The notes beneath the pieces were generated by a model. It was given only the letters and a program-made list of their open reading frames with translations. It made no database searches and was not told the DNA's origin. The translations under genes were made by a program, and so were the position numbers. From Kitasatospora sp. MAP12-44 (lineage in GTDB: Bacteria > Actinomycetota > Actinomycetes > Streptomycetales > Streptomycetaceae), in contig NZ_JARZAE010000004.1 of NCBI RefSeq assembly GCF_029892095.1, positions 248,001 through 312,000 of the forward strand: DNA of 64,000 nucleotides. The letters are read 5' to 3'. Below, one piece after another: positions 11,850 through 20,023 of the stretch. Each line of letters starts with the position of its first letter. Within the stretch, counting starts at the first letter, position 1.

Positions 11850-12773
11850 ATGGATGAGCGTGACCGGCCCGGGCCAGCCGGCTCGACGAGGCGACTGCTG
11901 CGCACCGTCCGCGCCGATCCGCGGCACATGCCGGAGCTGATGGCCGTGTTCGCCGTGGAGTTCCTCGGAGACCAGGCGGCCCAGACCGCGACAGACCTGC
12001 GCGATCCGCACGCCACAGCACCCGCGGACGCCCCTGATCCGGCAGCTCGGGTGATCCGAACGGGGGTCCACCGGTCGGTCGTGGAAGGAGCGTTCCTCGG
12101 CGGACCTTTCATGCTGCTGCTGCCGATCGCATTCTGTGCAGCGCTACTGGCCCAACTGAGGATGCTCCTCGAACTCTCCGCACTGGCTGGCCGCGACCCG
12201 CGCGACCGGGCACTGGCAGCCGATCTGCTGGTGATCCAGGGCGTGTACGCCGACCTCGTCGCAGCGGAGTCGGGGCTGCGAGAGGCCTCGAAGGCCTCCC
12301 CTGGAGCCGGTGTCCGGGCAGGGTGGTGGGACACCGTCAGGCGGCAGGCCTACCTACTCGGGCTGCTGGCCCCCGAGGACCAACCACGCGGGCGACTGCG
12401 CAGGGCCGCCGGATGGGCGGGTATCGGCGCGCTGGTTCTCGTCGGCCTGGTGCTGCCCTTCGTGTGGGTTCCGGCCTGCGGGGAGATGTACCGGCGAGCA
12501 ACCGGTCGGCTTGCCCGCCGGACCGCCGCGTACTTCGCGCTGGACCGTGATCGGGCGGCCGGACCAGCCGTCGAGGAGCGGTTCGCGCTGCGTCCGGGCG
12601 CACTGTTGGTGGCCGTCCGTACCCTGGTCGTGTGCCTGCTGTCGGCAGGGACACTGCTGATGGTGCTCCTCACCGACCTGAACGACTTCGGCAGCCAGTG
12701 GTGGCTGGCGGTGCTCATCCTGTTCGCCGCCGCCGCGATCGACACGGCGCTCTGGTACCGCCGCCGACAGTGA
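11850..12773 (+). CDS. Polytopic membrane protein of unknown function (307 aa)
   Basis: The start at ATG 11850 is chosen because GGAGGTG lies six bases upstream; the longer frame would include the decayed fragment at 11775-11846. A soluble N-terminal part contains RLLRTVRADPRHMPELMAVF. Membrane segments follow at ~85-110 (FLGGPFMLLLPIAFCAALLA), ~195-215 (IGALVLVGLVLPFVWVPAC) and the C-terminal ~60 residues (LVVCLLSAGTLLMVLLTDLN; WLAVLILFAAAAIDTALW). A frameshifted copy of the C-terminal ~55 residues exists at 29724-29890 on the other strand, so this family was duplicated within the region. It is convergent with the amphi-Trp gene. Confidence 0.75.
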   Translation: MDERDRPGPAGSTRRLLRTVRADPRHMPELMAVFAVEFLGDQAAQTATDLRDPHATAPADAPDPAARVIRTGVHRSVVEGAFLGGPFMLLLPIAFCAALLAQLRMLLELSALAGRDPRDRALAADLLVIQGVYADLVAAESGLREASKASPGAGVRAGWWDTVRRQAYLLGLLAPEDQPRGRLRRAAGWAGIGALVLVGLVLPFVWVPACGEMYRRATGRLARRTAAYFALDRDRAAGPAVEERFALRPGALLVAVRTLVVCLLSAGTLLMVLLTDLNDFGSQWWLAVLILFAAAAIDTALWYRRRQ

Positions 12774-12827
12774 CGGCAGCACACATCGGAGCGCTCCGCA
12801 GCGGCCGGACCTCGCCGGCACCAGGCG

Positions 12828-13115
12828 TCAGCCCGGTGCGGACGCGTCCGGCGGGCCCGCCGCCGAGTGGGGTGGGGCCGCATCGGCCTGCCCGCTCGGC
12901 CACTTGAGCTCGACCTCGAGTTCGATCTGCCCGTCGCCGACCTCGATCTCGATCTCGCTGTGGAGCTCCTCGGGGATCCGCAGGCTCAACGTCCCGGGGC
13001 CGAGGTCCAGCTCGGCATTGCCGCCGTGCCGCAGCGCGGCCGCGAGGGCCGAAAGCCTGTCCGCGGCCTCGAGTCGCGACAGCGACTCCTTCTGCTCGAA
13101 CTTGAGATCCTTCAT
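12828..13115 (-). CDS. Amphi-Trp domain-containing protein
   Basis: This 95-aa protein starts at ATG 13115 behind GGGAGG. The MKDLKFEQKESLSRLEAADR start, then ALAAALRHGGNAELDLGPGT and an acidic strand (SEIEIEVGDGQIELEVELKW), is the amphi-Trp domain pattern. The function of the domain is unknown. The last ~20 residues are Pro/Ala-rich. The single-domain form is typical, and such proteins often occur among general-stress genes of Streptomyces (family knowledge). Confidence 0.8.
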   Translation of the reverse strand: MKDLKFEQKESLSRLEAADRLSALAAALRHGGNAELDLGPGTLSLRIPEELHSEIEIEVGDGQIELEVELKWPSGQADAAPPHSAAGPPDASAPG

Positions 13116-13301
13116 CGGTGCCTCCCACCGGCAGGAACATCAGGTAGGTCCAAGTGTTGCGCCTCGCAGCCACTCCCGGCATCCGCTGATGCCGGCCGCG
13201 GCCGCGAGGCACCACCGGCGTCGACGACCACCGTTGCGGCGCGGTGAGCTCCGCGGCAGGGCCTGTCGAGGCATCATCAACAGAATCGGAGGGAGCAACA
13301 C

Positions 13302-14657
13302 GTGGCGTCGACCGATTCCCGGACAGTTGCGCACGCACGTCTGTTGGCCCGGCTCGCGCTGCTCTGCCTTCTGGGCTCACTGGTAGCGCTGCTGGCCGTA
13401 GAGGGCCGGGGAGGCTTGCTGGTCCTCGCACTGGGAGCGGCCTGCGCGGCGGTGACAGCGGCCGGGACCTGGTGGGCGCTGTCGCACCACGGCGCGATGC
13501 GGGTCGTCGGAGCGCTGCTCGCGGTGGGTGCGCCCGTGGCCCTTGTAGCGCTCTACTCCTGGGCAGGCCTGTGGCCGGGCGCCCTCACCGCGGTCGCGCT
13601 GTGGGGAGTCGCCCTCACTGTCGCTGGGTCGGCAGTGCGCGTGATGCGACGGCCGCGCGGCATGCGGGCGGGCCCGTCCTCCCCGCCCGAGCATCCGGTG
13701 CTGATCATGAATCCGAAGGCCGGGGGCGGCAAGGTCGGCCGCTTCGGGCTGGTGGAGAAGGCCGAGGCACTCGGCGCCCGGGTCGTACTGCTGGACACCT
13801 CCACCCACGAGGACGTCGAGGCGATCGCCCGACGCGCCGTGGCCGACGGCGCCGACCTGCTCGGGGTCGCCGGCGGCGACGGCACCCAGGCCCTGGTCGC
13901 CGCGGTCGCCGCCGAGCACGACCTCCCGTTCCTGGTGATCTCCGCCGGCACCCGCAACCACTTCGCCATGGACCTCGGCCTGGACCGCGAGGTCCCAGCC
14001 CGGTGCCTGGACGCACTCAGCGACGGCGAGGAACTCCGTGTCGACCTGGGTATGGTCGCCGGCCGGGCGTTCGTCAACACGGTCTCCTTCGGGGTGTACG
14101 CGCAGATCGTGCAACGCCCCGATTACCGGGAGGCCAAGGCCCCCACCGCACTGGACGCGCTGCCCGACCTCCTGCTCGGGTACTCCGGCCGCCCGTTGGA
14201 CGCGCTGGCGGGTGGCACCCGGTTGGAGGCCCAGCAGGCGCTCCTGATCAGCAACAACCCCTACACAGTGCCTCAGCCCGCGGCTGCGGGCGGCCGCAGA
14301 CCCCGGCTGGACCGCGGGACCCTGGGGGTCGTCGGAGTCCGCGTACGCAACGCCGCCCAGGCGGCGGAGCTCGTGCTCCGCGGTGCCCAAGGTTCCGCTC
14401 TGCACGTCCTCACCGCCCCCACGGTCACCGTGGTCGCGGACGCGGACAGTATCCCGGTTGCCGTCGACGGCGAGGCGCTGAGCCTGCCCACCCCGGTCAC
14501 CTGCAGCATCCGCCCGAGAGCGTTGCGGGTCCTGGTTCCCAGGCACCGGCCGGGATCAGCAGCGACCGCCCCGCCCCCGGGCTGGCGCGAGATCCTCTCG
14601 CTGGCCCTCCACCGGTCGCCGTCGGTGGCGAGCACGCCGGAGCGTGCCGATGGATAA
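13302..14657 (+). CDS. Membrane-linked diacylglycerol/sphingosine kinase-family protein
   Basis: This 451-aa protein starts at GTG 13302 behind GGAGGGA. Residues 1-~120 hold four hydrophobic helices (LLARLALLCLLGSLVALLAV; LLVLALGAACAAVTAAGTWW and two more). Residues ~130-430 are a DAGK/LCB5 catalytic domain: LIMNPKAGGGKVGRF (phosphate-binding start), the nucleotide motif GVAGGDGTQALVAAV, then ISAGTRNHFAMDLGLD and VAVDGEALSLP near the end. It phosphorylates a lipid such as diacylglycerol, with the specific substrate unknown. It overlaps a PAP2 phosphatase gene by 8 bp. The pair forms a plausible phospholipid or undecaprenol phosphorylation/dephosphorylation module at the membrane. Confidence 0.88.
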   Translation: MASTDSRTVAHARLLARLALLCLLGSLVALLAVEGRGGLLVLALGAACAAVTAAGTWWALSHHGAMRVVGALLAVGAPVALVALYSWAGLWPGALTAVALWGVALTVAGSAVRVMRRPRGMRAGPSSPPEHPVLIMNPKAGGGKVGRFGLVEKAEALGARVVLLDTSTHEDVEAIARRAVADGADLLGVAGGDGTQALVAAVAAEHDLPFLVISAGTRNHFAMDLGLDREVPARCLDALSDGEELRVDLGMVAGRAFVNTVSFGVYAQIVQRPDYREAKAPTALDALPDLLLGYSGRPLDALAGGTRLEAQQALLISNNPYTVPQPAAAGGRRPRLDRGTLGVVGVRVRNAAQAAELVLRGAQGSALHVLTAPTVTVVADADSIPVAVDGEALSLPTPVTCSIRPRALRVLVPRHRPGSAATAPPPGWREILSLALHRSPSVASTPERADG

Positions 14658-15219
14658 GTTCCGTGCGGTGCGGCGCGATCTCATGGCCGTCGACAGCGCC
14701 GTCTACGCCGCGGTGGCCGCGACCCGGACCCCCGCACTTGACCGGGGCCTGCGACGCCTGTCCGCCGCAGCCGACCACTCCAAGCTCTCCCTGACCGCGG
14801 CCGGACTGCTCGCCCTCCGCCCCGGGCGTGCGAGGCGCGCGGCGCTACTCGGTGTGGCTGCCGTCGGCGTCGCCTCGGCCAGCACGAACCTGGTGGCCAA
14901 GCAGCTGGTCCGGCGCCCGCGACCGGACCGAGCGGCGGCCGGAAGCAGTACCGAGCGCCACGTTCCGATGCCCAGCTCCGCCTCCTTCCCCTCCGGGCAC
15001 ACTGCGGCGGCGGTCGCCTTCGCCACCGCCGCCGGATCCGAACTGCCCGAAGTCGCCGTACCGCTCGGCGCACTCGCCTGCGTGGTCGGCTACTCCCGTG
15101 TCCACACCGGAGTCCACTACCCGGGCGACGTCGCGGCCGGGATCATGATCGGCGTCGCCTGCGCAGCCGCCGTGTCGGCCGCCGCGCATCGCTGGGCACC
15201 TCAGACCCCAGGCCTGTGA
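14650..15219 (+). CDS. PAP2-family membrane phosphatase
   Basis: This 189-aa protein is read from ATG 14650 (GGAG eight bases upstream), overlapping the kinase gene; GTG 14644 would add two residues. All three PAP2 signature motifs are visible: KQLVRRPRPD (~83), PSGHTAAAVAFA (~115) and SRVHTGVHYPGDVAAG (~152). Hydrophobic helices lie between them. It removes phosphate from a lipid-linked substrate such as phosphatidate or an undecaprenyl diphosphate. Coupling to the preceding kinase suggests a shared lipid pool (inference). Confidence 0.9.
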   Translation: MDKFRAVRRDLMAVDSAVYAAVAATRTPALDRGLRRLSAAADHSKLSLTAAGLLALRPGRARRAALLGVAAVGVASASTNLVAKQLVRRPRPDRAAAGSSTERHVPMPSSASFPSGHTAAAVAFATAAGSELPEVAVPLGALACVVGYSRVHTGVHYPGDVAAGIMIGVACAAAVSAAAHRWAPQTPGL

Positions 15220-15276
15220 GCAGCCCGGCCCCGGTAGCGCTCCAGCGGCCACGGTCCCGGTCCCGGGCGTCCATGG

Positions 15277-15483
15277 TCAGTAGTCCTGGCCGTCGCTGCC
15301 GGTCGTGTTCTCCGTCTCCTGGCTATCGGGGTTGCCGCGGCGCAGCAGGACTCCAACGGCCCTTCGCCAGAACGGCCTGGGGTTGCGGAAGGACGTCAGC
15401 TGACGGGCGAGGCGTGGATCACGGTCGGCGAACTCGCGCTCGATGACGGCGAGGATCTGCTGATCGCGCAGTGAAAGAGTCAT
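15277..15483 (-). CDS. DUF3040-type small protein
   Basis: This 68-aa protein starts at ATG 15483 behind AGGAGGT. The N-terminus SLRDQQILAVIEREFADRDP matches the start of DUF3040 proteins as known from Streptomyces. The usual two C-terminal membrane helices are missing; instead the tail is RRGNPDSQETENTTGSDGQD. It is a short variant or a truncated copy. Function is unknown. Confidence 0.7.
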   Translation of the reverse strand: MTLSLRDQQILAVIEREFADRDPRLARQLTSFRNPRPFWRRAVGVLLRRGNPDSQETENTTGSDGQDY

Positions 15484-15696
15484 CCGGGATACCTCCTGGC
15501 GTCCGGCCGCTCCACACGCCAGAGAGTTGGTCCGGGTTGCGAGGAGCAGGCGTCGGAACGGCCTGGCATCCCTACGCTACGCCCGCTCGTGCCGGCCTGC
15601 GGGACGGCGAACGCACGGGACCCGGGCAGCAGGCCCGCGCAGGCATCAGCGGACAGCCCGGGCACCCGCCGTCGACATCTTCACGGGACCGGCCCC

Positions 15697-15797
15697 GGCC
15701 ACTCAGCGCGCTGCCCGGCTCTCGCCATGCCAGCCTGGAACGGTAGGTGTCCACCGGCCGCCCGACTGGGCGGACCAAGTTCCGAAGGAGCCCGGAC
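15697..15797 (+). repeat. Upstream region copy B of the duplicated DUF7144 unit
   Basis: Homologous to 11107-11207 from CTCAGCGCGCTGCCCG to GAAGGAGCCC. Copy B has a small CCGCCC/GGGCGG palindrome where copy A has a degenerate version. The preceding 15484-15696 shows no gene I would support. Confidence 0.65.
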
Positions 15798-16229
15798 ATG
15801 GCCAGCAGCACCAGTGGAGCGCCGACGGGCGCCCAGACCACCCGACGACCCTTCGCCACCGGATGGACCGTTTTCGCCGCAGCGATGATGATCTTCGGTG
15901 GCACGATGACGATATTCGAGGGAATCGCCGCCATCGCCAAGGACGATTTAGTCGTCGTCACGCGCCACTACTCATACAGCTTCAACACCACCGGCTGGGG
16001 CTGGGTGCACCTCGCCCTGGGCGTCATCCTCGTCGTCGCCGGCATGGCCCTCTTCGGCGGCGCCGCGTGGGCACGGGTCGTGGGTGTCGTCGTCGCCGGT
16101 CTCGCCATGCTCGCCAACTTCCTCTGGCTGCCCTACTACCCCTTCTGGGCAATCGTGTTGATCGCCATCGACATCTTCGTCATCTGGGCGCTCTGCGCCG
16201 GAACGACCAAAGAGCCCGGCGAAATCTGA
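15798..16229 (+). CDS. DUF7144-type membrane protein, copy B, with a TTA codon
   Basis: This 143-aa protein starts at ATG 15798 behind GAAGGAG. It matches copy A residue for residue over most of its length, including AKDD, TRHYSYSFNTTGWGWVHL and MLANFLWLPYYPFWAIVLIA, with conservative changes in the helices. Codon 51 (15948-15950) is TTA, whereas copy A uses CTG. In Streptomyces TTA is read only by the bldA tRNA, so this copy may be restricted to differentiating cells (established knowledge applied by inference). It is followed by a 16-bp-stem hairpin homologous to that of copy A. Confidence 0.85.
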   Translation: MASSTSGAPTGAQTTRRPFATGWTVFAAAMMIFGGTMTIFEGIAAIAKDDLVVVTRHYSYSFNTTGWGWVHLALGVILVVAGMALFGGAAWARVVGVVVAGLAMLANFLWLPYYPFWAIVLIAIDIFVIWALCAGTTKEPGEI

Positions 16230-16265
16230 TCGTGCGCCCGGGTCACCGTCCGGGCCCACGATCAG
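16226..16265 (+). terminator. Terminator-like hairpin after DUF7144 copy B
   Basis: The arms CTGATCGTGCGCCCGG (16226-16241) and 16250-16265 pair over 16 bp with one mismatch and an 8-nt loop. The stem includes the stop codon. It is an extended homologue of 11642-11668. Confidence 0.7.
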
Positions 16266-16366
16266 CGTGGACCGCCTGAGCGGACCCGTCTGCGGACAGC
16301 CCCCGGCCAGTGCCCAGTACGCGTGGCGTACCTGGGCCACCGCCCGGGCGCCGGTACGGTGAGCCG

Positions 16367-16888
16367 GTGAGGCAGATCATCCCGTGGCTGCACAGGCCCC
16401 GCCGGGGCGGTCCTGCGCCGTCCCGTACCGACTACGCCGGAGCCGTCTACGGATCACTTCTGGCTGCCTCCGTGATCGCCGCGTCGGGTACGGCCGGCAA
16501 GTTCCCCCGCTTCGAGACGGTCGTGCTGCTGCTCGTCACCGGGCTGGTCTTCTGGGTCGCCCACGTGTATGCGCGCCTGGCGGGCGAGAGGTCGGTCGGC
16601 CGCCTCATCACCTGGCCCGAGGTGCGCCAGGTCGGGCGAAGTGAGTGGTCGATCACCGAAGCGGCCGTGCTGCCGGCGGCCGTGGTGGCCATCAGTCCGC
16701 TCCTGGGGTTGAGCCTCACCGCCACCGGCTGGCTCGCCCTGCTGGTCGCCGTGGCCCAGCAGGTCAGCTGGGCCTACATCGGTGCCATGCATGCCAGTGC
16801 GTCGCGTCGCGAGGCCCTCATCGAGGGCGCGGTCAACCTGGTGCTCGGGCTGGTGATCGTGGCGGCCAAGGCCGCGCTGGGCCACTGA
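16367..16888 (+). CDS. Integral membrane protein of unknown function (173 aa)
   Basis: GTG 16367 (VRQIIPWLHRPRRGG) is the most plausible start; the frame extends to 16310 without a ribosome site. Hydrophobic segments lie at ~25-45 (GSLLAASVIAASGTAG), ~50-70 (VVLLLVTGLVFWVAHVYARL), ~100-135 (EAAVLPAAVVAISPLLGLSL; WLALLVAVAQQVSWAYIGAM) and the C-terminus (GAVNLVLGLVIVAAKAALGH). The family is unknown. It lies among other small membrane proteins of the island. Confidence 0.65.
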   Translation: MRQIIPWLHRPRRGGPAPSRTDYAGAVYGSLLAASVIAASGTAGKFPRFETVVLLLVTGLVFWVAHVYARLAGERSVGRLITWPEVRQVGRSEWSITEAAVLPAAVVAISPLLGLSLTATGWLALLVAVAQQVSWAYIGAMHASASRREALIEGAVNLVLGLVIVAAKAALGH

Positions 16889-17027
16889 CGAAGCGGCCGT
16901 CCCTTGCCCGCCGCTGACGGCAGCATCACCCGCCAGGGGTGGTGCGTTGCCTACCGGTGGCGGCGCACGGTGGTTCTGGATACGTCGGCACGCACAACTG
17001 CTGGACGGTGGTGACGGCGGCTCCGCG

Positions 17028-17046
17028 GGCCAGGCGCCGCCTGGCC
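17028..17046. promoter_or_regulatory. 19-bp near-perfect palindrome upstream of the SHOCT gene
   Basis: GGCCAGGCG (17028-17036), one base, then CGCCTGGCC (17038-17046), 38 bp before the ATG at 17084. It could be a dimeric repressor operator or a leader hairpin. No other copy was noticed in the window. Confidence 0.35.
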
Positions 17047-17083
17047 GCGATCCGGGTGATCATCGCCGACAGGGAGGCGCGTG

Positions 17084-17482
17084 ATGAACTATCCGCTGCT
17101 GAACATCTTCTTCACCACCATGTGGATCTTCCTGTGGGTGGTGTGGATCATGCTGCTCTTCCGTGTCTTCGCGGATCTCTTCCGCGACGACACGGTGAAC
17201 GGCTGGGGCAAGGCCGGCTGGTCGGTGTTCGTGATCATCCTGCCCTTCCTGGGAGTGTTCGTGTACCTGATCGCCCGAGGCAAGGGCATGGGCCAGCGGG
17301 AGATGGCGCAGGCGCAGCAGAGCGAGCAGGAGTTCCGCGCCGCCGTCCGCGACGCCGCCGGCACCGAGGCCACCGCGAAGGCCAGTCCGGTGGACGAACT
17401 GAAGCACCTGGCCGACCTGCGTCAGAACGGCGACATCACACCGGAGGAGTACGAGCGGGCCAAGGCCCTCGTGCTGGAGTGA
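17084..17482 (+). CDS. PLDc_N-like membrane protein with C-terminal SHOCT domain
   Basis: This 132-aa protein is read from ATG 17084, seven bases after GGGAGG; GTG 17081 is the alternative. Residues ~5-65 have two membrane helices with the phospholipase-D-nuclease N-terminal pattern (WIMLLFRVFADLFRDDTVNG; WSVFVIILPFLGVFVYLIAR, then GKGM). A linker follows, then a SHOCT motif at ~103-132 (LKHLADLRQNGDITPEEYER, then AKALVLE). This architecture is common in actinobacterial stress regulons. The SHOCT motif is thought to mediate oligomerisation or assembly. It converges on the 17514-18815 gene with a 31-bp gap. Confidence 0.85.
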   Translation: MNYPLLNIFFTTMWIFLWVVWIMLLFRVFADLFRDDTVNGWGKAGWSVFVIILPFLGVFVYLIARGKGMGQREMAQAQQSEQEFRAAVRDAAGTEATAKASPVDELKHLADLRQNGDITPEEYERAKALVLE

Positions 17483-17513
17483 CACCCGGCTGACACGCGT
17501 GCTTGGTGGCCGT

Positions 17514-18815
17514 CTACGCCGGGACGCTCGGGGCGAGGAACTCCCGGACGGCGAAGGCAGCCAGCACCGCCACGGCGAACCAGAAGACGACAATGGCCGT
17601 CGGGTGGGCCCAGAACACGAAGACGACGGCGGCGACGAGCAGGATCGCAATCCCGATCCACCGCTTCCACCTGCGCACGAACGGCTCCACCGGCCCCGCC
17701 CGGAAACCTACGGAGTCCGCCGCCGAGCGCGCACCGGCCATGCCGCTGCCCGCGATCCGGCGGGTGGCCGCGGCGGCGCGGGAAGGGCCCGTGAGGAAGG
17801 CCCCGAGAGCGACCAGGACGGCGAGCACGCCCACCGCCCGCACTGCTTGGCGCAGGAACACCACCAGGGCGTCGAAGACGGCCCCGGCCGCGGCGGGTGA
17901 GGCATCCGACGGCAGATGGTCGAGGAAGTAGGAGCGGAAGACGGCCAGCGTGATGCCGAGCAGCAGCATCGCCGCCGCGATGCCCAGGGACGCCCCGATC
18001 AGCGCCCGGCGCCGGCTGACCGCGGTGAACACCCCCGCTGCGGCGACGAGCACCGCGACGACGGGCAGCCAGTCGCCCAGGATCCCAAGCAGACGGAATG
18101 CGCTCTTGATCTTGGCGAGGTCGGGGGAGGAGAAAATGACGAAGTCGGTGTGGATATCCGGGATCCTGGCGGCCGGGGCGAAGCCGGCGTCGACCAGTTG
18201 CGCCTTCACCTGCTGCACGGCCGGTGCGATGTCGACGGTCACCTCGTTGTTGGTCAACTGCACCACGCCGCCGCCCTCACCCGTCAGCGCCTTGTTCATC
18301 GTGGAGTGTCCGGCGCGCAGCGCCTGCTCCCACACGGTCGCGAAAGCCTCGCTGGTCACCACCCGCTCAGCCGCGCCGTGAATGAGATCGGTCAGTGCAC
18401 TGGAGAGGGGGCCGCTCAGGCCGTTGACCAGTTGGGCAAGCCGTGGCGGCACGCCCTGGTCGGCGGCAGCCGTGGAGAGCTGGTTCACCACCCCGGCGAC
18501 GTCGATCTGCTGCACCACGCTGTTGGTGACGCGGTCGGCGACGGCGCCCTGCACGTCGGGGTTGTGGGCCAGCGGCGCCAGGGCCGCCACGAACCGGTTC
18601 GTGTCGGTGGCCACGTCGTGCGTCCACACCGCGATCACCGCGAGCAGCGACAGCACGGACGCGACGACGATCAGCACGGTCGCGCCGAAGATCCGCAGCC
18701 GGTGGTGCTCCTTACGGGGTTCGGTCGACGCCTCGAGCTGGGCGATGCGCCGGCGCATCTCGTCCAGCTCCCGGTCGTTCGGCGACTCGGACGGCCCCGG
18801 CTCGGTGGACGACAT
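17514..18815 (-). CDS. Polytopic membrane protein of unknown function (433 aa)
   Basis: The start ATG 18815 follows AAGGGAG. The N-terminus is acidic with a short coiled coil (DRELDEMRRRIAQLEA, ~18-33). One transmembrane helix follows (~47-70; FGATVLIVVASVLSLLAVIA) and a ~190-residue extracytoplasmic domain (DVATDTNRFVAALAPLAHNP; QGAVADRVTNSVVQQIDV). Then come helices at ~265-310, ~320-370 and the C-terminus (RWIGIAILLVAAVVFVFWAH; VVFWFAVAVLAAFAVREF). The plan is common among Streptomyces integral membrane proteins, but no function is known. No catalytic motif is seen. Confidence 0.8.
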   Translation of the reverse strand: MSSTEPGPSESPNDRELDEMRRRIAQLEASTEPRKEHHRLRIFGATVLIVVASVLSLLAVIAVWTHDVATDTNRFVAALAPLAHNPDVQGAVADRVTNSVVQQIDVAGVVNQLSTAAADQGVPPRLAQLVNGLSGPLSSALTDLIHGAAERVVTSEAFATVWEQALRAGHSTMNKALTGEGGGVVQLTNNEVTVDIAPAVQQVKAQLVDAGFAPAARIPDIHTDFVIFSSPDLAKIKSAFRLLGILGDWLPVVAVLVAAAGVFTAVSRRRALIGASLGIAAAMLLLGITLAVFRSYFLDHLPSDASPAAAGAVFDALVVFLRQAVRAVGVLAVLVALGAFLTGPSRAAAATRRIAGSGMAGARSAADSVGFRAGPVEPFVRRWKRWIGIAILLVAAVVFVFWAHPTAIVVFWFAVAVLAAFAVREFLAPSVPA

Positions 18816-18964
18816 GGGTGTTGGCTCCCTTCCGGCGGGAGGCGCCGGTTCAACCGCCGAGGTCCGAGTGCCGAGCCTCTCCAACGCAGCAGATCCGAGA
18901 CACCGCCCCCGCACGACCAGAGAGGCCCCAATCGGGTGGCCGACTGCTCCAGACGGGTGATCCG

Positions 18965-19018
18965 TCTCGTCCTGATCCTCGGCAACTCGCCCCTCGAAGG
19001 TGTCGGCACGGCGCTGCC
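18965..19018 (+). pseudogene. Short remnant of an MFS transporter gene
   Basis: Translation gives RLVLILGNSPLEGVGTALPA. The MFS gene at 28190-29605 has LGVLILGNSILEGVGTALLI, and the DNA alignment (18965-19018 to about 28500-28553) is close. No other part of an MFS gene is present here. It is an orphan scrap in the 316-bp gap before the DUF6325 gene; the rest of that gap (18816-19131) shows no gene. Confidence 0.5.
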
Positions 19019-19131
19019 GGCGAGGTCACCCCCGGAGGGTGATCCGGTGCCACCGCCTGCGGGCTAACTTCGCAGTTACCCGATAGCCCAAGAACGCAGC
19101 CATCCTTCCCGACGCACCATCAGGAGCCGTC

Positions 19132-19584
19132 GTGAGCAACGAACTGAACGACGTCGGCCCGATCGACTACCTGGTCATCGAGTTCCCCGGCAGCCACCTG
19201 ACCGGCGAGGGACTGCCCCTGCTCGTGGACCTGGTCGACCGCGGCATCATCCGCATTCTCGACCTGACCTTCGTGAAAAGGGAGCAGGACGGCTCCGTCA
19301 CCGGCCTTGAACTGGCCGACGTGACCGGAGACGGACTGCTCGACCTCACCGTCTTCGAAGGGTCGTCCTCCGGTCTGCTGAGCGAGGAGGATGCCGCTGA
19401 AGCTGCTTCCCTCCTCAAGCCCGGGGACTCTGCCGCCGTCCTGCTCTACGAGAACCTGTGGGCCGCACCCCTGGCCGCCGCCCTGCGCCGCAGCGGTGCC
19501 CAGCTGGTAGCCGGCGGCCGGATCCCGGTCCAGGACGTCATCGAGGCCCTGAATGCACTGGAGGCCACGGAGGCCCTCACCTGA
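19132..19584 (+). CDS. DUF6325-family protein
   Basis: This 150-aa protein starts at GTG 19132 behind AGGAG. GPIDYLVIEFPGSHLTGEGL, then VDRGIIRILDLTFVKREQDG, is the DUF6325/DUF1269-like opening. The C-terminal half has AVLLYENLWAAPLAAALRRS and ends ALNALEATEALT. It is soluble with no signal peptide. It forms a pair with the SHOCT protein 51 bp downstream, an arrangement often seen in actinobacteria. The molecular role is unknown. Confidence 0.8.
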   Translation: MSNELNDVGPIDYLVIEFPGSHLTGEGLPLLVDLVDRGIIRILDLTFVKREQDGSVTGLELADVTGDGLLDLTVFEGSSSGLLSEEDAAEAASLLKPGDSAAVLLYENLWAAPLAAALRRSGAQLVAGGRIPVQDVIEALNALEATEALT

Positions 19585-19635
19585 TCGTCCAGTCCCAGCC
19601 CGGTCTCCCCCGGAGGCCGTCCAGAGGAGTAAGCC

Positions 19636-19926
19636 ATGCCCGGACTTCTGCGCGGTGTCGCCCGCACGGCCGTCGTTGCCGGAACGGCCACCGCCGTCTC
19701 CAACCGCGTCTCACGCCGCCAAGCCGGCCGCTGGGCGCAGCAGGACTACCAACAAGCCCAGCCGTCCGCACCGGCCGCTGCCCCGCCGGCGACCGCCGCA
19801 GCGGCCTCAGCCGGGTCGACGGGTGACACGATCTCCCAGCTCAAGGAGCTGGCCGCGCTCAAGGAACAGGGAGTCCTCACGGAGGCCGAGTTCGCCGCCC
19901 AGAAGGCGCGCCTCCTCGGCTCCTGA
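19636..19926 (+). CDS. Small SHOCT-domain protein
   Basis: This 96-aa protein starts at ATG 19636 behind GAGGAG. An Arg-rich N-terminus with a Gly/Ala helix (LLRGVARTAVVAGTATAVSN) is followed by an Ala/Pro linker and a C-terminal SHOCT motif at ~66-95 (ISQLKELAALKEQGVLTEAE, FAAQKARLL). It is probably co-transcribed with the DUF6325 gene. Function is unknown. Confidence 0.85.
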   Translation: MPGLLRGVARTAVVAGTATAVSNRVSRRQAGRWAQQDYQQAQPSAPAAAPPATAAAASAGSTGDTISQLKELAALKEQGVLTEAEFAAQKARLLGS

Positions 19927-20023
19927 ACCAAGGTCATCGCAAGTGGTGATCACCGGTGCATGGGAGTTCAGTGGAACTGTCGACCGATCGCAGGTCCCAC
20001 TCTCATGAACCGCGGTGACCCAC

